DNA from: Paenibacillus phyllosphaerae
Lineage (GTDB): Bacteria > Bacillota > Bacilli > Paenibacillales > Paenibacillaceae
Assembly (NCBI RefSeq): GCF_014192105.1
Contig: NZ_JACHXK010000002.1
Coordinates: 73,113-137,112 of the forward strand
Direction: 5' to 3'
Length of the DNA stretch: 64,000 bases
Made by a program: the position numbers and the translations under genes. Under the pieces are notes generated by a model. That model searched no databases, was not told the DNA's origin, and saw only the letters and a list, made by a program, of their open reading frames with translations. Numbering within the stretch: position 1 is the stretch's first letter; each line of letters begins with the position of its first letter. Of the stretch, positions 62,982-64,000 are shown piece after piece.

Positions 62982-64000
62982 TTGGAGCAAATAAAGCAAA
63001 GGCAATTGCGGAACATCCTGCTCGCATTTGTCATTCTGATGTGGGGAACGATCGGTACGAATCCGGTCCTGGCCGCTACGTCGTCAGAGGATCTGTCGAA
63101 GCTGGTGTTGTCTTCGAACGAGCTTACGCTAGCGATTGGAGATTCGGCCGCGATTAGCGCTTACGGTATCTACGAGGATGGCACGAGTGAAGACTTGACA
63201 TATTATGCGGATTGGAAAAGCGAAGACGGGTCGATCGCCTCGGTCTACAACGGGACGATAACGGCTAAGGCGGAGGGAAAGGCCACGCTTATCGCCAGCT
63301 ACGGCAGCTACGCCCAGACGATCCAGGTCGAAGTGACGAAGAAAGTGAAGGCGCTGACGAAGGACAAGCAGACGCTGGAGCTGCGCAAGGGGACGACGGC
63401 TTCGATCGGGCTGACGGCGACCTACACGGATAACACGACGGAGTCCGTGGCGGCCAAAGCGGATTGGAGTTCAACGGATGAATCTATTGCAACGGTGCTC
63501 AATGGCACAGTGACCGGGGTGGCGGCCGGAACGGTAACGATTACCGGCACCTACGGCGGCAAGACGGTGACCGTCACCGCGAATGTCGAGGTAGCCAAAC
63601 GTCTTGATGCGAGCCAGACTTCGGTCTCGCTGCTGCAGAATGAATCGCAGACGATAACCCTTACGGCCACTTATGCCGATGGCACCACCAAAGAAGTAAC
63701 GTCGGATGCGGTATGGTCTTCCAGCAATGAGGCCGTAGCGGACGTGCTCAGCGGCACCATCAAGGGCTATAGTGCCGGAACGGCGACGATCACAGCTCAA
63801 TACGGCACCAAGACGGTGACGATTGCCGTTGATGTGGACAAGACGCAGAAGCTGACCGTCGATGAGCAGAATGTGTTCCTGCGCGTGGACAAGACGCAGC
63901 AGTTGACCGTAACGGCGGTCTATCCGTCCGGAACGGCAGCGGATGTAACGGAAAGCGCCGTATGGAGCTCCAGCAATGAAGCGGTCGCGTATGTGAGCAA
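62982..64000 (+). CDS. BIG2-repeat (bacterial Ig-like group 2) surface protein, 5' part, runs off the window
   Basis: An open frame begins at TTG 62982 (AAAGGGG eight bases upstream) and has no stop before base 64000, so at least 339 residues are encoded. Residues 1-32 are a signal peptide (NILLAFVILMWGTIGTNPVLAA). The rest is a tandem of about four Ig-like group 2 modules of about 80-85 residues, each with W.S.D/N..[IV]A.V..G.[IV].[GA] and a following G.A.[IV]..[TS]YG strand (DWSSTDESIATVLNGTVTGV, VWSSSNEAVADVLSGTIKGY). Such arrays are surface spacers or adhesins; the C-terminal part that would tell which is outside the window. Confidence 0.9.
   Translation, partial: MEQIKQRQLRNILLAFVILMWGTIGTNPVLAATSSEDLSKLVLSSNELTLAIGDSAAISAYGIYEDGTSEDLTYYADWKSEDGSIASVYNGTITAKAEGKATLIASYGSYAQTIQVEVTKKVKALTKDKQTLELRKGTTASIGLTATYTDNTTESVAAKADWSSTDESIATVLNGTVTGVAAGTVTITGTYGGKTVTVTANVEVAKRLDASQTSVSLLQNESQTITLTATYADGTTKEVTSDAVWSSSNEAVADVLSGTIKGYSAGTATITAQYGTKTVTIAVDVDKTQKLTVDEQNVFLRVDKTQQLTVTAVYPSGTAADVTESAVWSSSNEAVAYVS

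Overview
The window looks like chromosomal DNA of a Gram-positive, spore-former-type bacterium of the Paenibacillaceae (Paenibacillus or Cohnella grade). The evidence is moderately high GC, strong AGGAGG-type ribosome binding sites with frequent GTG and TTG starts, S-layer homology (SLH) domains on three secreted proteins, an LPXTG protein beside a sortase, a fused beta/alpha-amylase of the type known from Paenibacillus polymyxa, and Bacillus-type genes (DUF421/YetF, DUF378/YuzA, the YcgR/YcgQ pair, an intracellular subtilisin). No rRNA, tRNA, CRISPR array, insertion sequence or phage gene was seen. Species assignment is inference.

Left part (1-25.9 kb): mostly small independent transcription units separated by clear hairpin terminators. 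They are the 3' end of a GH43 glycosidase, a 3-hydroxyacyl-CoA dehydrogenase, a hairpin-dense non-coding patch, a chemoreceptor, a DUF421 membrane protein, a VOC-fold protein, a secreted LamG protein followed by a previously unmarked 52-codon gene whose N-terminal half resembles a lasso-peptide leader, a formylglycine-generating enzyme, a small unknown protein, DUF378, a frameshifted YcgQ with its permease partner YcgR, an RpoA-CTD-like protein, a LysM protein, a HTH/periplasmic-binding-fold regulator, a GT2 glycosyltransferase, an AraC regulator, a proline dehydrogenase, a SRPBCC protein, a 1304-residue double-cyclase/AAA/TPR signalling protein resembling soluble adenylyl cyclase, a second chemoreceptor and an NmrA-type reductase with a textbook promoter and operator.

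Right part (26-64 kb): a surface and polysaccharide-degradation island. It encodes an SLH-anchored amylopullulanase behind two LacI-family-type operators, a thermolysin-like protease in operon with an SLH protein, a large GH43 protein carrying both a cohesin-like domain and a dockerin, an intracellular GH43, a membrane protein, a secreted alpha/beta hydrolase, a Gfo/Idh/MocA oxidoreductase, an SLH-anchored subtilase, a fused beta-amylase/alpha-amylase, a third chemoreceptor, an intracellular subtilisin, a sortase divergent from an LPKTG-anchored repeat adhesin, a frameshifted orphan dockerin, and a BIG2-repeat surface protein cut by the window end.

Working model (inference): starch is attacked outside the cell by the wall-bound amylopullulanase and the secreted beta/alpha-amylase. 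Maltodextrin-type LacI operators and CcpA cre-like sites place these genes under sugar control. SLH, sortase and dockerin/cohesin modules provide three different routes to hold enzymes at the cell surface.
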